In this document: positions 8,493-16,830 of the stretch, piece by piece | How positions within the stretch are numbered: the stretch's first letter is position 1 | Layout: each line of letters starts with the position of its first letter | Assembly (NCBI RefSeq): GCF_013087515.1 | Contig: NZ_JABFCN010000011.1 | Span: 20,646-84,645, forward strand | Source of the DNA: Rhizobium sophorae | GTDB lineage: Bacteria > Pseudomonadota > Alphaproteobacteria > Rhizobiales > Rhizobiaceae | DNA: 64,000 nt | Direction of reading: 5' to 3' | Notes under the pieces: generated by a model | What the model was told of the DNA's origin: nothing | Database searches by the model: none | Seen by the model: the letters and a program-made list of their open reading frames with translations, nothing else | Translations under genes and position numbers: made by a program

Positions 8493-9512
8493 ATGAACAT
8501 CTCACTTTCGTCGCTCCGCTCGCTGGTCCCGGCCCTCGTGGTGCTTGCGATCCTTGCCCTCGTCCCGGCGCTCGGGGCCAGCAACCGCATGCTGTCGCTG
8601 GCCATTTCGGCAGGTATCAATATCGTCGCCCTCTACGGACTGTCGGTACTCTTCGGCCAGACCGGCATCCTCTCCATGGGCCATGCGGCGCTCGTCGGCG
8701 TCGGCGCCTATGCAGCAGCACTGCTTGCCCGCGACACCGGCATCGGCTTCTGGGTGGCGCTGCCACTCGGCGGAATTGCCGCTGCAGCCTTCGCGGCGAT
8801 CATCGGCGTGCCATCACTGCGCGTCAGCGGCCATCATTTCGTGATCATGACCTTTGCCTTCGGCCAGTTGCTGACCATCGTTCTGACCAATGGCGGCGAT
8901 TTCACCGGTGCCGCGACCGGGCTGGACTTGCAGCTGCCGGTCAATTTTTTCGGCAGGCGAGCCGATGATCTCACCCCCTATTACTTCGTCGTTCTCGCCT
9001 TCGTGGCACTCAGCGCCATCACCAGCTGGGGGATCATCAATTCACCCTACGGTCGGACGCTGCGCGCCATTCGTGAAAACGAAAAACTGGCAGCCTCGCT
9101 CGGCATCAATGTCGGCCGCCACAAGGTCGGCGCCTTCATCGTCAGCGGCGTTTTCGCTGGTGTATCCGGCGTCCTGCTTGCTTATTTCCTGCGGCACATC
9201 TCGCCCAGCCAGTTCGCCTCCTTCCCGAGCATCTACCTCGCGCTGATGGTGATGATCGGCGGGGCACGTCTCCTGCTTGGGCCGATCGCAGGCGGCATTC
9301 TCGTCTCCTTCCTGCCTGAGGTCTTGAACCTCGATCCGGTTGAGTCCCGCATTCTCTACGGCGTCTGCCTGATCGCCGTCATCCTGCTGCTGCCGAACGG
9401 CCTGATCGCCGGCCTCATCGACGGCTGGAACAGGATCGTTCGCCGCCCCGCGCAGAAGCAGGCGTCGCACCAGGCAGCGACCGCCACACATGCGTCGGAG
9501 GCAAGCCGATGA
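8493..9512 (+). CDS. livM: HAAT-family ABC permease, LivM type
   Basis: A 339-residue inner-membrane permease with multiple hydrophobic helices and the LivM signatures LSMGHAALVGVGAYAAALL (about residue 63) and SPYGRTLRAIRENEKLAASLG (residue about 185, the EAA-like cytoplasmic loop contacting the ATPase). Its stop overlaps the ATPase start by 4 bases (ATGA). It completes the translocation pore with the LivH-type protein. The C-terminal 25 residues are polar and rich in Ala, Gln and His. Confidence 0.87.
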   Translation: MNISLSSLRSLVPALVVLAILALVPALGASNRMLSLAISAGINIVALYGLSVLFGQTGILSMGHAALVGVGAYAAALLARDTGIGFWVALPLGGIAAAAFAAIIGVPSLRVSGHHFVIMTFAFGQLLTIVLTNGGDFTGAATGLDLQLPVNFFGRRADDLTPYYFVVLAFVALSAITSWGIINSPYGRTLRAIRENEKLAASLGINVGRHKVGAFIVSGVFAGVSGVLLAYFLRHISPSQFASFPSIYLALMVMIGGARLLLGPIAGGILVSFLPEVLNLDPVESRILYGVCLIAVILLLPNGLIAGLIDGWNRIVRRPAQKQASHQAATATHASEASR

Positions 9513-10231
9513 ACGCCATCCTCGAAATCAGCGGGCTGAAGAAGCAGTTCGGCGGCGTCACCGCGCTATCTGGTGTCGATCTGTCTATCGAAGAGGGGGA
9601 GATCCTTGGCATCGTCGGTCCAAACGGCTCCGGCAAGACGACGCTCTTCAACGTGATCACCGGCGTCTACAGGCCGACAGAGGGCCACGTGCGCTGGCGT
9701 GGGTGCGACATTACCAGTCTCGCTGCTCATGAGGTGTCGGGCGCCGGTATTGGCTACACCTTCCAGCAGGCCATGGCCTTCCCCGGCCTTTCAGTCTGGG
9801 AAAACGTCCAGATCGCCTGCGAACATGCACACGACACGAGCCGCCCTTACCCGTGGACGACACCGGCCAGCCTGCTCGAGTTCGTCGGGCTCACCGCGCT
9901 GGCAAACGAACGGGCTGGCGTCCTGCCCTTCGGCAATCTGCGTCTCCTCGGCATCGCGCTGGCGCTCGCCACGCGGCCCTCGCTGATCCTGCTCGACGAA
10001 CCGGCGGCGGGCCTCAACGACAAGGAAACCGCAACGCTGGTCGGTCTGGTCAAGCAGTTCCCGGCCCACGGCATCAGCGTCTGCGTCATCGATCACGACA
10101 TGAAACTGATGCAGATGCTCTGCAAACGGCTTGTAGTCCTCGATTTCGGATCGAAGATCGCCGATGGCCCGACGCAGGACGTTCTTTCCAATCCGAAGGT
10201 GCTCGAAGTCTATCTCGGAGGTGCGCTGTGA
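9509..10231 (+). CDS. livG: ABC transporter ATP-binding protein, LivG type
   Basis: A 240-residue ATPase with Walker A GPNGSGKTT at about residue 36 and Walker B LILLDEPAAGLN. The signature motif is unusual: where LSGGQ-like residues are expected it reads LPFGNLRLLGIALAL, as is common in LivG proteins (usually LPYGxQRxLEIARAL) but with leucine where the motif usually has Gln or Glu. It energises the LivHM-type pore. Its stop overlaps the GTG of the next ATPase by 4 bases (GTGA). Confidence 0.86.
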   Translation: MNAILEISGLKKQFGGVTALSGVDLSIEEGEILGIVGPNGSGKTTLFNVITGVYRPTEGHVRWRGCDITSLAAHEVSGAGIGYTFQQAMAFPGLSVWENVQIACEHAHDTSRPYPWTTPASLLEFVGLTALANERAGVLPFGNLRLLGIALALATRPSLILLDEPAAGLNDKETATLVGLVKQFPAHGISVCVIDHDMKLMQMLCKRLVVLDFGSKIADGPTQDVLSNPKVLEVYLGGAL

Positions 10232-10956
10232 ACCTGCTCGATGTTTCCAATGTGACGACCGGGTATGGCGCAACGGTCGTCAACCGCGATGTCTCCGTGA
10301 CGCTCGGCGAGAACGAGGTGATCACCATTCTCGGCCCGAACGGCGCCGGCAAATCGACATTGCTGCGCACCATCGTAGGCCTCGTCAAACCGCGGGCGGG
10401 CACCATCAGCTTCGCCGGCGAAAACGTCACGGGCCGCACGCCCGATATCATGGCCAAGCGCGGCGTCGTTCTGGTGCCAGAGGGACGGCGGATCTTCGGC
10501 GATATGACCGTCGAGGAAAACCTGCGTCTCGGCGCCTATGCGCGGCGCGACACCGAAGCCGTGGAAGCCGACGTCAAGACCATGGAGCGCTTCTTCCCGA
10601 TCCTTGCGACCAAACGGCAGCAGAAGGGTGGCTCGCTGAGCGGCGGCCAGCAGCAGATGCTGGCGATCGCCCGCGGCCTGATGGCGAGACCCCGCGTACT
10701 GCTTCTCGACGAGCCGTCGCTCGGGCTTTCCCCGCTGCTCGTCAAGGAAATCCAGACGATCATTCTCGACATCGGCAAGACCTTCAACGCCTCCGTTCTG
10801 CTGGTCGAGCAGAACGCCGGTCTGGCTCTGTCCGTCGCCACCCGCGGTTATCTGATGCAGAACGGCCGGATCGCGACGTCAGGCCCGATCTCGGATCTCA
10901 AGGACATGTCGCTGATGCGCGAGCTGTATCTTGGCGGCGTGGCGCAAAAGGTGTGA
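10228..10956 (+). CDS. livF: ABC transporter ATP-binding protein, LivF type
   Basis: A 242-residue ATPase with Walker A GPNGAGKST, signature LSGGQQQMLAIARGL and Walker B VLLLDEPSLGLSP. The GTG start at 10228 overlaps the LivG stop and gives the normal LivF length (N-terminus MNLLDVSNVTTGYG). It forms the second nucleotide-binding subunit. The larA start lies two bases after its stop, so transporter and racemase are translationally linked. Confidence 0.87.
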   Translation: MNLLDVSNVTTGYGATVVNRDVSVTLGENEVITILGPNGAGKSTLLRTIVGLVKPRAGTISFAGENVTGRTPDIMAKRGVVLVPEGRRIFGDMTVEENLRLGAYARRDTEAVEADVKTMERFFPILATKRQQKGGSLSGGQQQMLAIARGLMARPRVLLLDEPSLGLSPLLVKEIQTIILDIGKTFNASVLLVEQNAGLALSVATRGYLMQNGRIATSGPISDLKDMSLMRELYLGGVAQKV

Positions 10957-10958
10957 CG

Positions 10959-12245
10959 ATGGACACGATCGCTCTCTCTTACGGTCACGGCCATCTCGAC
11001 ATCACGCTTCCACCCGGCGCGCGGCCGACCGTGATCCGTAAGCAGCAGCTGCCGAAGCTTGCCGACAGCAAGGCAGCGATAATCGAGGCGCTGCACAATC
11101 CCGTTGCATCGAAACCTCTGGCCGACCTTGCGAAGAACCGCGAAAGCGCCTGCATTCTGATCTGCGACATTACCCGGCCGGTGCCGAACGGTCTGTTCTT
11201 GCGTCCCATGATCGAAACGATGATCTCATCCGGCATCCCGCAAGAGAAGATCTCGGTGCTCGTCGCCACCGGCCTGCACCGGCCAAATCTCGGCGACGAA
11301 CTGGTGGAGCTCGTTGGCGATCCCTGGGTTCTGGCAAACGTCCATGTCGAAAACCACTATGCCCGTGACGAGGCGGCCCATGTCGATTTCGGCTTTACCG
11401 AGACGCGCCACACGCCCGTCAAGCTCGACCGGTTGTTTGCCGAAGCCGATCTTCGCATTGCAACCGGCCTTGTCGAGCCGCATTTCATGGCGGGCTGGTC
11501 GGGCGGGCGAAAGGTCATTGCTCCCGGTGTTGCCCATCACGAGACAATCCGGACCTTTCACTCGGCGCGCTTCATGGAAGATCCGCTGGCGGTCCAGTGC
11601 AATCTCATCGGCAATCCGCTGCACGAGGAGCAACTGGAAATCGTTCGGATGCTCGGTGAGGTCTATGCGCTGAACACCGTGCTCGACGAGGATCGTGACC
11701 TCGTCTGCGTTACCTTCGGCGAGATCATCGCCAGCCACCAGGCGGCCGTCGATTTCGTCAGTGCCGCGACGCAGATCCCGCTCAGCCGGAAATTCTCCAC
11801 GGTCATCACCTCCTCGGCCGGCTATCCGCTCGACAAGACCTATTACCAGACGATCAAGGGCATGGTGACGCCGCTCGATATCCTGAAACCCGGCGGTACT
11901 CTGATCATTGCCTCGGAATGCTCGGAAGGTTTCGGCTCACCGGAATTCCGCGAGGCACAGGCCCGGCTGGTCGAACTCGGCCCCGAGCGCTTCCTGGCGA
12001 CCCTGACGGCAAAGAGCCTGGCCGAGATCGATGAATGGCAAACTGAGATGCAATTGAAGCCCATGCGGCTTGGCAGCGTCGAACTCTATACGACGGGCCT
12101 TGCCGGCGAGGACCGCAGGCTGACCGGCGTCGGCATGATCGACAACCTGCAAAACGCCATTGCTCGGAGCATCACGGCAAGCGGAGACCCGGATGTCGCC
12201 GTCATCCCGGAGGGGCCGTATGTCGTACCTCGATATGCCGCATAA
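10959..12245 (+). CDS. larA: Nickel-pincer-nucleotide racemase/epimerase, LarA family
   Basis: A 428-residue cytoplasmic enzyme, close to the 424 residues of Lactobacillus lactate racemase. The key residues are all visible at matching positions: His107 (GLHRP), His175 (EPHF), Lys185 (GGRK, which anchors the pincer cofactor), His201 (FHS), Tyr295/296 and Lys300. The N-terminal DITRPVP loop is also present. It should interconvert stereoisomers at C2 of a 2-hydroxy acid by hydride transfer to the NPN cofactor. It is the sixth gene of the Liv-type operon, and the cofactor genes larC, larE and larB follow at 14-16.8 kb. LarA homologues act on lactate, malate, aryl-lactates and aldonates, so the substrate is open; L-lactate from a fucose-type pathway is my favoured guess. 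Confidence 0.9.
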   Translation: MDTIALSYGHGHLDITLPPGARPTVIRKQQLPKLADSKAAIIEALHNPVASKPLADLAKNRESACILICDITRPVPNGLFLRPMIETMISSGIPQEKISVLVATGLHRPNLGDELVELVGDPWVLANVHVENHYARDEAAHVDFGFTETRHTPVKLDRLFAEADLRIATGLVEPHFMAGWSGGRKVIAPGVAHHETIRTFHSARFMEDPLAVQCNLIGNPLHEEQLEIVRMLGEVYALNTVLDEDRDLVCVTFGEIIASHQAAVDFVSAATQIPLSRKFSTVITSSAGYPLDKTYYQTIKGMVTPLDILKPGGTLIIASECSEGFGSPEFREAQARLVELGPERFLATLTAKSLAEIDEWQTEMQLKPMRLGSVELYTTGLAGEDRRLTGVGMIDNLQNAIARSITASGDPDVAVIPEGPYVVPRYAA

Positions 12246-12249
12246 GCGA

Positions 12250-12996
12250 CTAGCGTTTAAGGTTGGCGTCTCGCAGTTCCTCGAAGCGAGCCGTACTCTT
12301 CGACAAATGATTACGCAACGCCTTTCGAGCGGCGGCTTCGTTGCCGTCGCGGATCGCCGTAAAGATCGCATAATGCTCCTTGCGCATCCGCTCGGCATGT
12401 TTCTGACGTCCCGCAATCGTCATCTCATCGAGGTGCGCCCACTGGCGCGGTATCATCGTCGTGCCGAACGTGTCGAACAGACGTCCGTAATAGGAATTTT
12501 GCGTTGCGACCAGAATGGAACGATGGAAGGCAAAGTCTTCGTCCGCCCCATAGCCACCTGCTGCGATCGCTTGGTCGAGGGCGTCAAGCCGATCCTGCAT
12601 GCGGACAATGTCTTCCGGCGTCCGGCGCCGTGCTGCAAGCCCGGCGGCCTCGTATTCTACGCCGAGACGCAATTCGAGAACCCGCAGCACTTCGTCGATC
12701 GATTCAAGATCGTTCGGGATGATGGAAAAGGAGCGCGGAACCGAATTGCTCGAAACAAACGCGCCGAGGCCTTGGCGCGTAGTGATCAGGCCCTGGGCGC
12801 GCAACGTAGCGAGCGCTTCGCGAACGATCGTCCGACTGACGCCGGTTGCTTCCATAATCTCTTGTTCGGTGGGCAAGCGTTGGCCGGGCTTCAGATCGCC
12901 GGACTCGATATGCGCGATCAGACTCTCGGCAAGTCCGCTGCGCAGGCTGGACGTCTGCGGGATCATGTTGAAAACGGCCTTATCCCTGTCCTTCAT
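12250..12996 (-). CDS. GntR-family regulator, FadR subfamily
   Basis: A 248-residue regulator. A winged helix (about residues 15-80, with LPTEQEIMEATGVSRTIVREAL) is followed by an all-helical FCD effector domain with the metal-binding His cluster pattern (DEDFAFHRSI and later histidines). FCD regulators usually sense small carboxylates or sugar acids. Starts at 12996 or 12966 are both possible; neither has a strong ribosome-binding site. The gene is convergent with larA and divergent from the hydroxyacid dehydrogenase-larCEB operon. It is one of two candidates for binding TTGTACGACAA. Confidence 0.87.
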   Translation of the reverse strand: MKDRDKAVFNMIPQTSSLRSGLAESLIAHIESGDLKPGQRLPTEQEIMEATGVSRTIVREALATLRAQGLITTRQGLGAFVSSNSVPRSFSIIPNDLESIDEVLRVLELRLGVEYEAAGLAARRRTPEDIVRMQDRLDALDQAIAAGGYGADEDFAFHRSILVATQNSYYGRLFDTFGTTMIPRQWAHLDEMTIAGRQKHAERMRKEHYAIFTAIRDGNEAAARKALRNHLSKSTARFEELRDANLKR

Positions 12997-13118
12997 TCGG
13001 TCTCGAAGTCCAATCTCGCCGTCCGGCGGCGGCCTGCCAATAGTGCCGTTGCTACCCCATACCAGTAGAAAAAGCAAAAGCCGCACGCAGCGGCGTCGAA
13101 AACAACCGGGAGGAAAGC

Positions 13119-14027
13119 ATGAAAGAGAAAATCGGATTCATCGGTATCGGCGCAATGGGCTCCGGCATGGCAGCCAATCTCCTGAGCAAGGGCTGGCCTC
13201 TGACCGTTATGGCGCACCGCAGGCGCGAAGCCGTCCACCGGCTGAGGGAGCTCGGCGCCACGGAAGCCGCAACGCCGAAGGCAGTTGCACTGGCGTCCGA
13301 CACGGTGATCCTCTGCGTGACTGGATCCGAAGAGGTGCAGCAGCTCATTTCTGGCACCGAAGGTTTGCTCGCTGCTCGCAAACCGCTGCTGCTCATAGAT
13401 TGCTCGACGTCCAACCCTGCCATAACGATCAAGCTTGCCGCCGAACTTTCACAACAGGGCATCACTCTCGTCGATGCGCCGCTGGCCCGTACGCCGAAGG
13501 AAGCGGTCGAAGGCAAGCTGGACGTGATGGTGGGCGGATCTCCTGATGGAATTGCCCGTGCCCGGTCGATCCTCGAAGCTTTCGCCGCCCGTATCATCGA
13601 GACCGGACCGGCCGGGACCGGACATACGATGAAGCTGCTCAACAACTTCGTGTCGATGGGTTACTCGGCGATCTACTCGGAAGCATTGATGATCGCCGCG
13701 AAGGCCGGGCTGACCCCACAGGTGTTCGACAGCGTACTGCGCGGCAGCCGCATGGATTGCGGCTTCTATCAGGCCTTCTTCGAATTCGTGCTGAACCGCA
13801 ACGAGAATGCCCAGCGTTTCGCCATGGCCAACGCATTAAAGGACATGTCCTATCTGGCATCGCTGGCCCAGGCGCTGCAGGCGGTCAATCCGGTTGGCGC
13901 TGCCGTGCGCAACAGCTTTGCGACGGCGGTTGCCGCAGGCCATGGCCAATCCTTCGTACCGGCCCTTTCGGATGTCATCGCCACCGCAAACGGTGTCTCG
14001 CTGACTGAAGCGGCGGACGGAAAATAG
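13119..14027 (+). CDS. NAD(P)-dependent beta-hydroxyacid dehydrogenase
   Basis: A 302-residue enzyme of the 3-hydroxyisobutyrate / tartronate-semialdehyde reductase family. Visible motifs are the Rossmann loop GFIGIGAMGSGMA, the substrate loop DCSTSNP and the catalytic segment GTGHTMKLLNN with its Lys near residue 171. It would oxidise or reduce a 3-hydroxy acid such as a glycerate, threonate or tartronate derivative. ATG 13119 has an excellent GGGAGGAAAG site. It leads the operon that continues with larC five bases later, which links this oxidoreductase to the NPN enzyme. The exact substrate is unknown. Confidence 0.82.
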   Translation: MKEKIGFIGIGAMGSGMAANLLSKGWPLTVMAHRRREAVHRLRELGATEAATPKAVALASDTVILCVTGSEEVQQLISGTEGLLAARKPLLLIDCSTSNPAITIKLAAELSQQGITLVDAPLARTPKEAVEGKLDVMVGGSPDGIARARSILEAFAARIIETGPAGTGHTMKLLNNFVSMGYSAIYSEALMIAAKAGLTPQVFDSVLRGSRMDCGFYQAFFEFVLNRNENAQRFAMANALKDMSYLASLAQALQAVNPVGAAVRNSFATAVAAGHGQSFVPALSDVIATANGVSLTEAADGK

Positions 14028-14032
14028 GACGG

Positions 14033-15349
14033 ATGACCTTGCTGGAAATTCACCTCGACCCCGTCGGCGGCATGGCAGGCGACATGTTCGTGGCAGCCTT
14101 GCTCGATCTGAGGCCGGACCTGAACGCCGGCCTGCAGGCGGCGCTGAAACTCTACTCGCTGATCGGAAACGTCGAGTGCAAACTCCTGCCGCATCACGAC
14201 GGCGTGCTGACCGGCAGCCGTTTCAAGGTGCATCATGCCGAACACGGGGCGGATCACCCGCATGACCACAATCATCATCATGACCATCACGGCCACCAGC
14301 ACCATGATCACAGTCATGCAGGACATGATCATGGTCATGCGGAGTACGATCGCACGCATGCAGGGCATCACGATCATGTCGCCTGGCGCGACATCCGCGA
14401 TGCCCTGAACCGTTCGGCGCTCGACGGAGAAACCATCCGTCACGCGACCGGTGTCTTCGAAAAGCTCGCGGAAGCGGAAGCCAAAGTCCACGGCACAACG
14501 CCGGAAAACGTTGCCTTTCACGAGGTCGGCGCGTGGGATTCGATCGCCGACATCGTCTCTGCCGCCTGGCTGATAACACAGCTTGGCGCGGCGCATTGGA
14601 GCGTTGGTCCGGTCCCGCTCGGAAGCGGCCGGGTCAAGACCGCGCATGGCCTGCTCCCGGTTCCGGCGCCCGCGACCGTGCACCTGTTGAAGGATTTCGA
14701 TGTCATCGATGATGGGGTCGGCGGCGAGCGCGTCACACCGACGGGTGCCGCCATTCTTGCCTATCTCTGCAAGACCGGGACCGCGCCCGGCCGAAGGGTC
14801 CTGAAGGCATCAAGCCACGGCTTCGGCACCAAGCGGCTTCCCGGCCTCAGCAACTGCCTGCGGCTCTTGGCTTTCGAGCGCCGCGATGAGGTGTCCGCCT
14901 TCAACGGCACGGTCGCGGTCCTCGAATGCGAGATCGACGACCAGACCGGGGAAGACATTGCCCAGGCGGTGGACCGGCTGCGCAACCGCCCGGATGTGCG
15001 CGACGTCGTCCAGATGCCGGTCTTCGGCAAGAAAGGCCGGATGATGACGCATCTCCAGGTGCTTGCCGACCCATCGAAAAGCAGAGATGTGGCCGCCGCC
15101 ATGCTCGACGAAACGACAACCATCGGTGTTCGCGCCATGACGGCGGAGCGGATGACGCTGAGCCGCGAGCAAGAAACGGTCGAGCACACGGGAAAGATCT
15201 ACGCCTTCAAGCTCGTCGACCGCCCCTCGGGCCGCACCGCCAAGCTCGAAGCCGACAGCCTGACATCGACCCCGGGTGCCGCGGCACGCCGCAGCCTGAG
15301 GAGACTTCTCGAAGGCCTGTTGAAAAAGAAGAGAGGAGACCTGTTGTGA
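14033..15349 (+). CDS. larC: Nickel-insertion protein for the NPN cofactor, LarC
   Basis: A 438-residue cytoplasmic CTP-dependent cyclometallase that inserts nickel into the pincer precursor. The N-terminus has the LarC signature LDPVGGMAGDMFVAALLDL. A His/Asp-rich stretch follows at about residues 67-118, a likely nickel reservoir. The C-terminal domain carries ECEIDDQTGED and the GVR segments of LarC2. In Lactobacillus the protein comes from two frames joined by ribosomal frameshifting; here it is one uninterrupted frame. Its stop overlaps the GTG of larE by 4 bases. Confidence 0.93.
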   Translation: MTLLEIHLDPVGGMAGDMFVAALLDLRPDLNAGLQAALKLYSLIGNVECKLLPHHDGVLTGSRFKVHHAEHGADHPHDHNHHHDHHGHQHHDHSHAGHDHGHAEYDRTHAGHHDHVAWRDIRDALNRSALDGETIRHATGVFEKLAEAEAKVHGTTPENVAFHEVGAWDSIADIVSAAWLITQLGAAHWSVGPVPLGSGRVKTAHGLLPVPAPATVHLLKDFDVIDDGVGGERVTPTGAAILAYLCKTGTAPGRRVLKASSHGFGTKRLPGLSNCLRLLAFERRDEVSAFNGTVAVLECEIDDQTGEDIAQAVDRLRNRPDVRDVVQMPVFGKKGRMMTHLQVLADPSKSRDVAAAMLDETTTIGVRAMTAERMTLSREQETVEHTGKIYAFKLVDRPSGRTAKLEADSLTSTPGAAARRSLRRLLEGLLKKKRGDLL

Positions 15350-16137
15350 GAAAGGCTCTGGAGGAATGTCTCGCCCCGCTCGGCGACGTCTCGATCGCAG
15401 TCAGTGGGGGTATCGACTCGCTGACGCTGGCGGTCATTGCGACGCGGCTCCTCGGACCCGCACGCGTGAACATCATGCACGCGGTCTCGGCTGCGGTCCC
15501 CGGAGAAGCCACCGAGCGCGTCAAGATGCTGGCGGGGAGCGAAGGCTTCGACCTCGATATCATCGATGCCGGCGAGTTCTCCGATCCGGATTACCTCAGG
15601 AACCCCCTCAACCGCTGCTTCTTCTGCAAGAGCAATCTCTACGGCACCATTGCCGCCCGGTCGAGCCGTCAGCTGCTGTCCGGGACCAATCTTGACGATC
15701 TCGGCGAGTATCGTCCGGGGCTCGAAGCGGCGAAGAATTTCTCCGTCCGCCATCCTTTCGTTGAGGCCGGTATCGGCAAGCAGGGTGTGCGCCACCTGGC
15801 GCGCGATGCAGGCCTCGGCGCGCTCTCGGAACTGCCCGCCTCTCCCTGCCTCTCGAGCCGCATCGAAACCTCGATCGCCATCGAGCCGGAAATGCTGGAG
15901 GCCGTGCACCGGATCGAGACGTTCTTGACCGAGACGCTCAGGCCGCAAACCGTCCGCTGCCGCGTGCGGCGCAGCGGCATCGCCATCGAGCTTGATCGCG
16001 ATGCGCTGGCACTGGCAACAACCACGAATGACGTCGGCAACGACGTGCGCGGCATGCTGCCCCGCGGTTACAGGAACGGCCCGTTGACCTTCGAACCCTA
16101 CCGCAATGGCAGCGCTTTCGTCGGGGTCAGGCCATGA
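15346..16137 (+). CDS. larE: ATP-dependent sacrificial sulfur transferase, LarE
   Basis: A 263-residue PP-loop enzyme that adenylylates the pyridinium dicarboxylate nucleotide and adds sulfur. The P-loop AVSGGIDSLTL is at residues 18-28, and RCFFCKSNLYG is near 90-100. The segment ASPCLSSRI places Cys168 at the position of the sacrificial Cys176 of Lactobacillus LarE. There is no Cys four residues later, so it resembles the single-cysteine type rather than the three-cysteine iron-sulfur type. The GTG start 15346 follows GAGAGGAG and overlaps the larC stop; larB starts within its stop codon region. Confidence 0.92.
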   Translation: MRKALEECLAPLGDVSIAVSGGIDSLTLAVIATRLLGPARVNIMHAVSAAVPGEATERVKMLAGSEGFDLDIIDAGEFSDPDYLRNPLNRCFFCKSNLYGTIAARSSRQLLSGTNLDDLGEYRPGLEAAKNFSVRHPFVEAGIGKQGVRHLARDAGLGALSELPASPCLSSRIETSIAIEPEMLEAVHRIETFLTETLRPQTVRCRVRRSGIAIELDRDALALATTTNDVGNDVRGMLPRGYRNGPLTFEPYRNGSAFVGVRP

Positions 16138-16796
16138 GCGGCGATGTCGTCTTTGATTTCGCCCGGGCCGAGCGCATCGGCCTCAGCGAGGCTGTCTTCT
16201 GTGCCGGCAAGACACCACAGCAGATTGCGGCGATCCTTCAGAGTGCCAGCGAGCGGGATGCCGGTCTGCTCTTGACGCGTCTCGACGCCGAAAAGTTCGC
16301 GGCACTTCCGGGTGAATTGAAGGCCGCTACAGAGTGGTGTCCGCTGTCGCAAACCGCATTCTTCGGCCCGGTTCCGCCGGTATCCTCGGCCGGAACCATC
16401 GCGATCGTCGCAGCCGGCACCTCGGACGCTCCGGCCGCCCGCGAAGCGGAGCGTACGCTTCGCCACGCAGGTGTTGAGGCATCCGTCATCATCGATGTCG
16501 GGGTCGCCGGGCTCTGGCGGCTGATGGACAGGATCGAGGAGATCCGCCGCTTTCCTGTAGTCATCGCCGTCGCCGGCATGGACGCGGCGCTCGCCAGCGT
16601 CCTCGGCGGCCTTTACAGCGGCAGCCTGATTTGCGTGCCGACCTCGGTCGGCTATGGTGCGGCCGAAGAGGGCCGCACCGCACTCAACGCCATGCTGGCA
16701 AGCTGCGCGCCGGGCCTCGTCATCACCAATATTGACAACGGCTATGGCGCGGCCTGCGCGGCGCTTCGCATGCTTGGCGTCATGAAGCTTCGCTGA
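16134..16796 (+). CDS. larB: Pyridinium-3,5-biscarboxylic acid mononucleotide synthase, LarB
   Basis: A 220-residue enzyme whose C-terminal half is an AIR-carboxylase (PurE-like) domain. The motif AAGTSDAPAAREAERTL (about 91-107) matches the GTSD-x-AxEA signature, and SVGYGAAEEG and TNIDNGYGAA follow. LarB carboxylates and hydrolyses nicotinic acid adenine dinucleotide, the first step of NPN synthesis. It overlaps the larE stop by 4 bases and closes the operon, which faces a convergent operon 34 bases away. With larC and larE the cofactor pathway is complete here; no nickel transporter or LarR regulator is present. Confidence 0.92.
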   Translation: MSGDVVFDFARAERIGLSEAVFCAGKTPQQIAAILQSASERDAGLLLTRLDAEKFAALPGELKAATEWCPLSQTAFFGPVPPVSSAGTIAIVAAGTSDAPAAREAERTLRHAGVEASVIIDVGVAGLWRLMDRIEEIRRFPVVIAVAGMDAALASVLGGLYSGSLICVPTSVGYGAAEEGRTALNAMLASCAPGLVITNIDNGYGAACAALRMLGVMKLR

Positions 16797-16830
16797 TCGG
16801 AGAGCCGCAGGGCCGCTCCCCGACCTTTTC

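Noticed and set aside
14225..14390. Dense repeats of CAT/CAC triplets resembling a simple-sequence repeat
   Set aside because: They encode the His-rich segment of LarC in frame and are explained by it.
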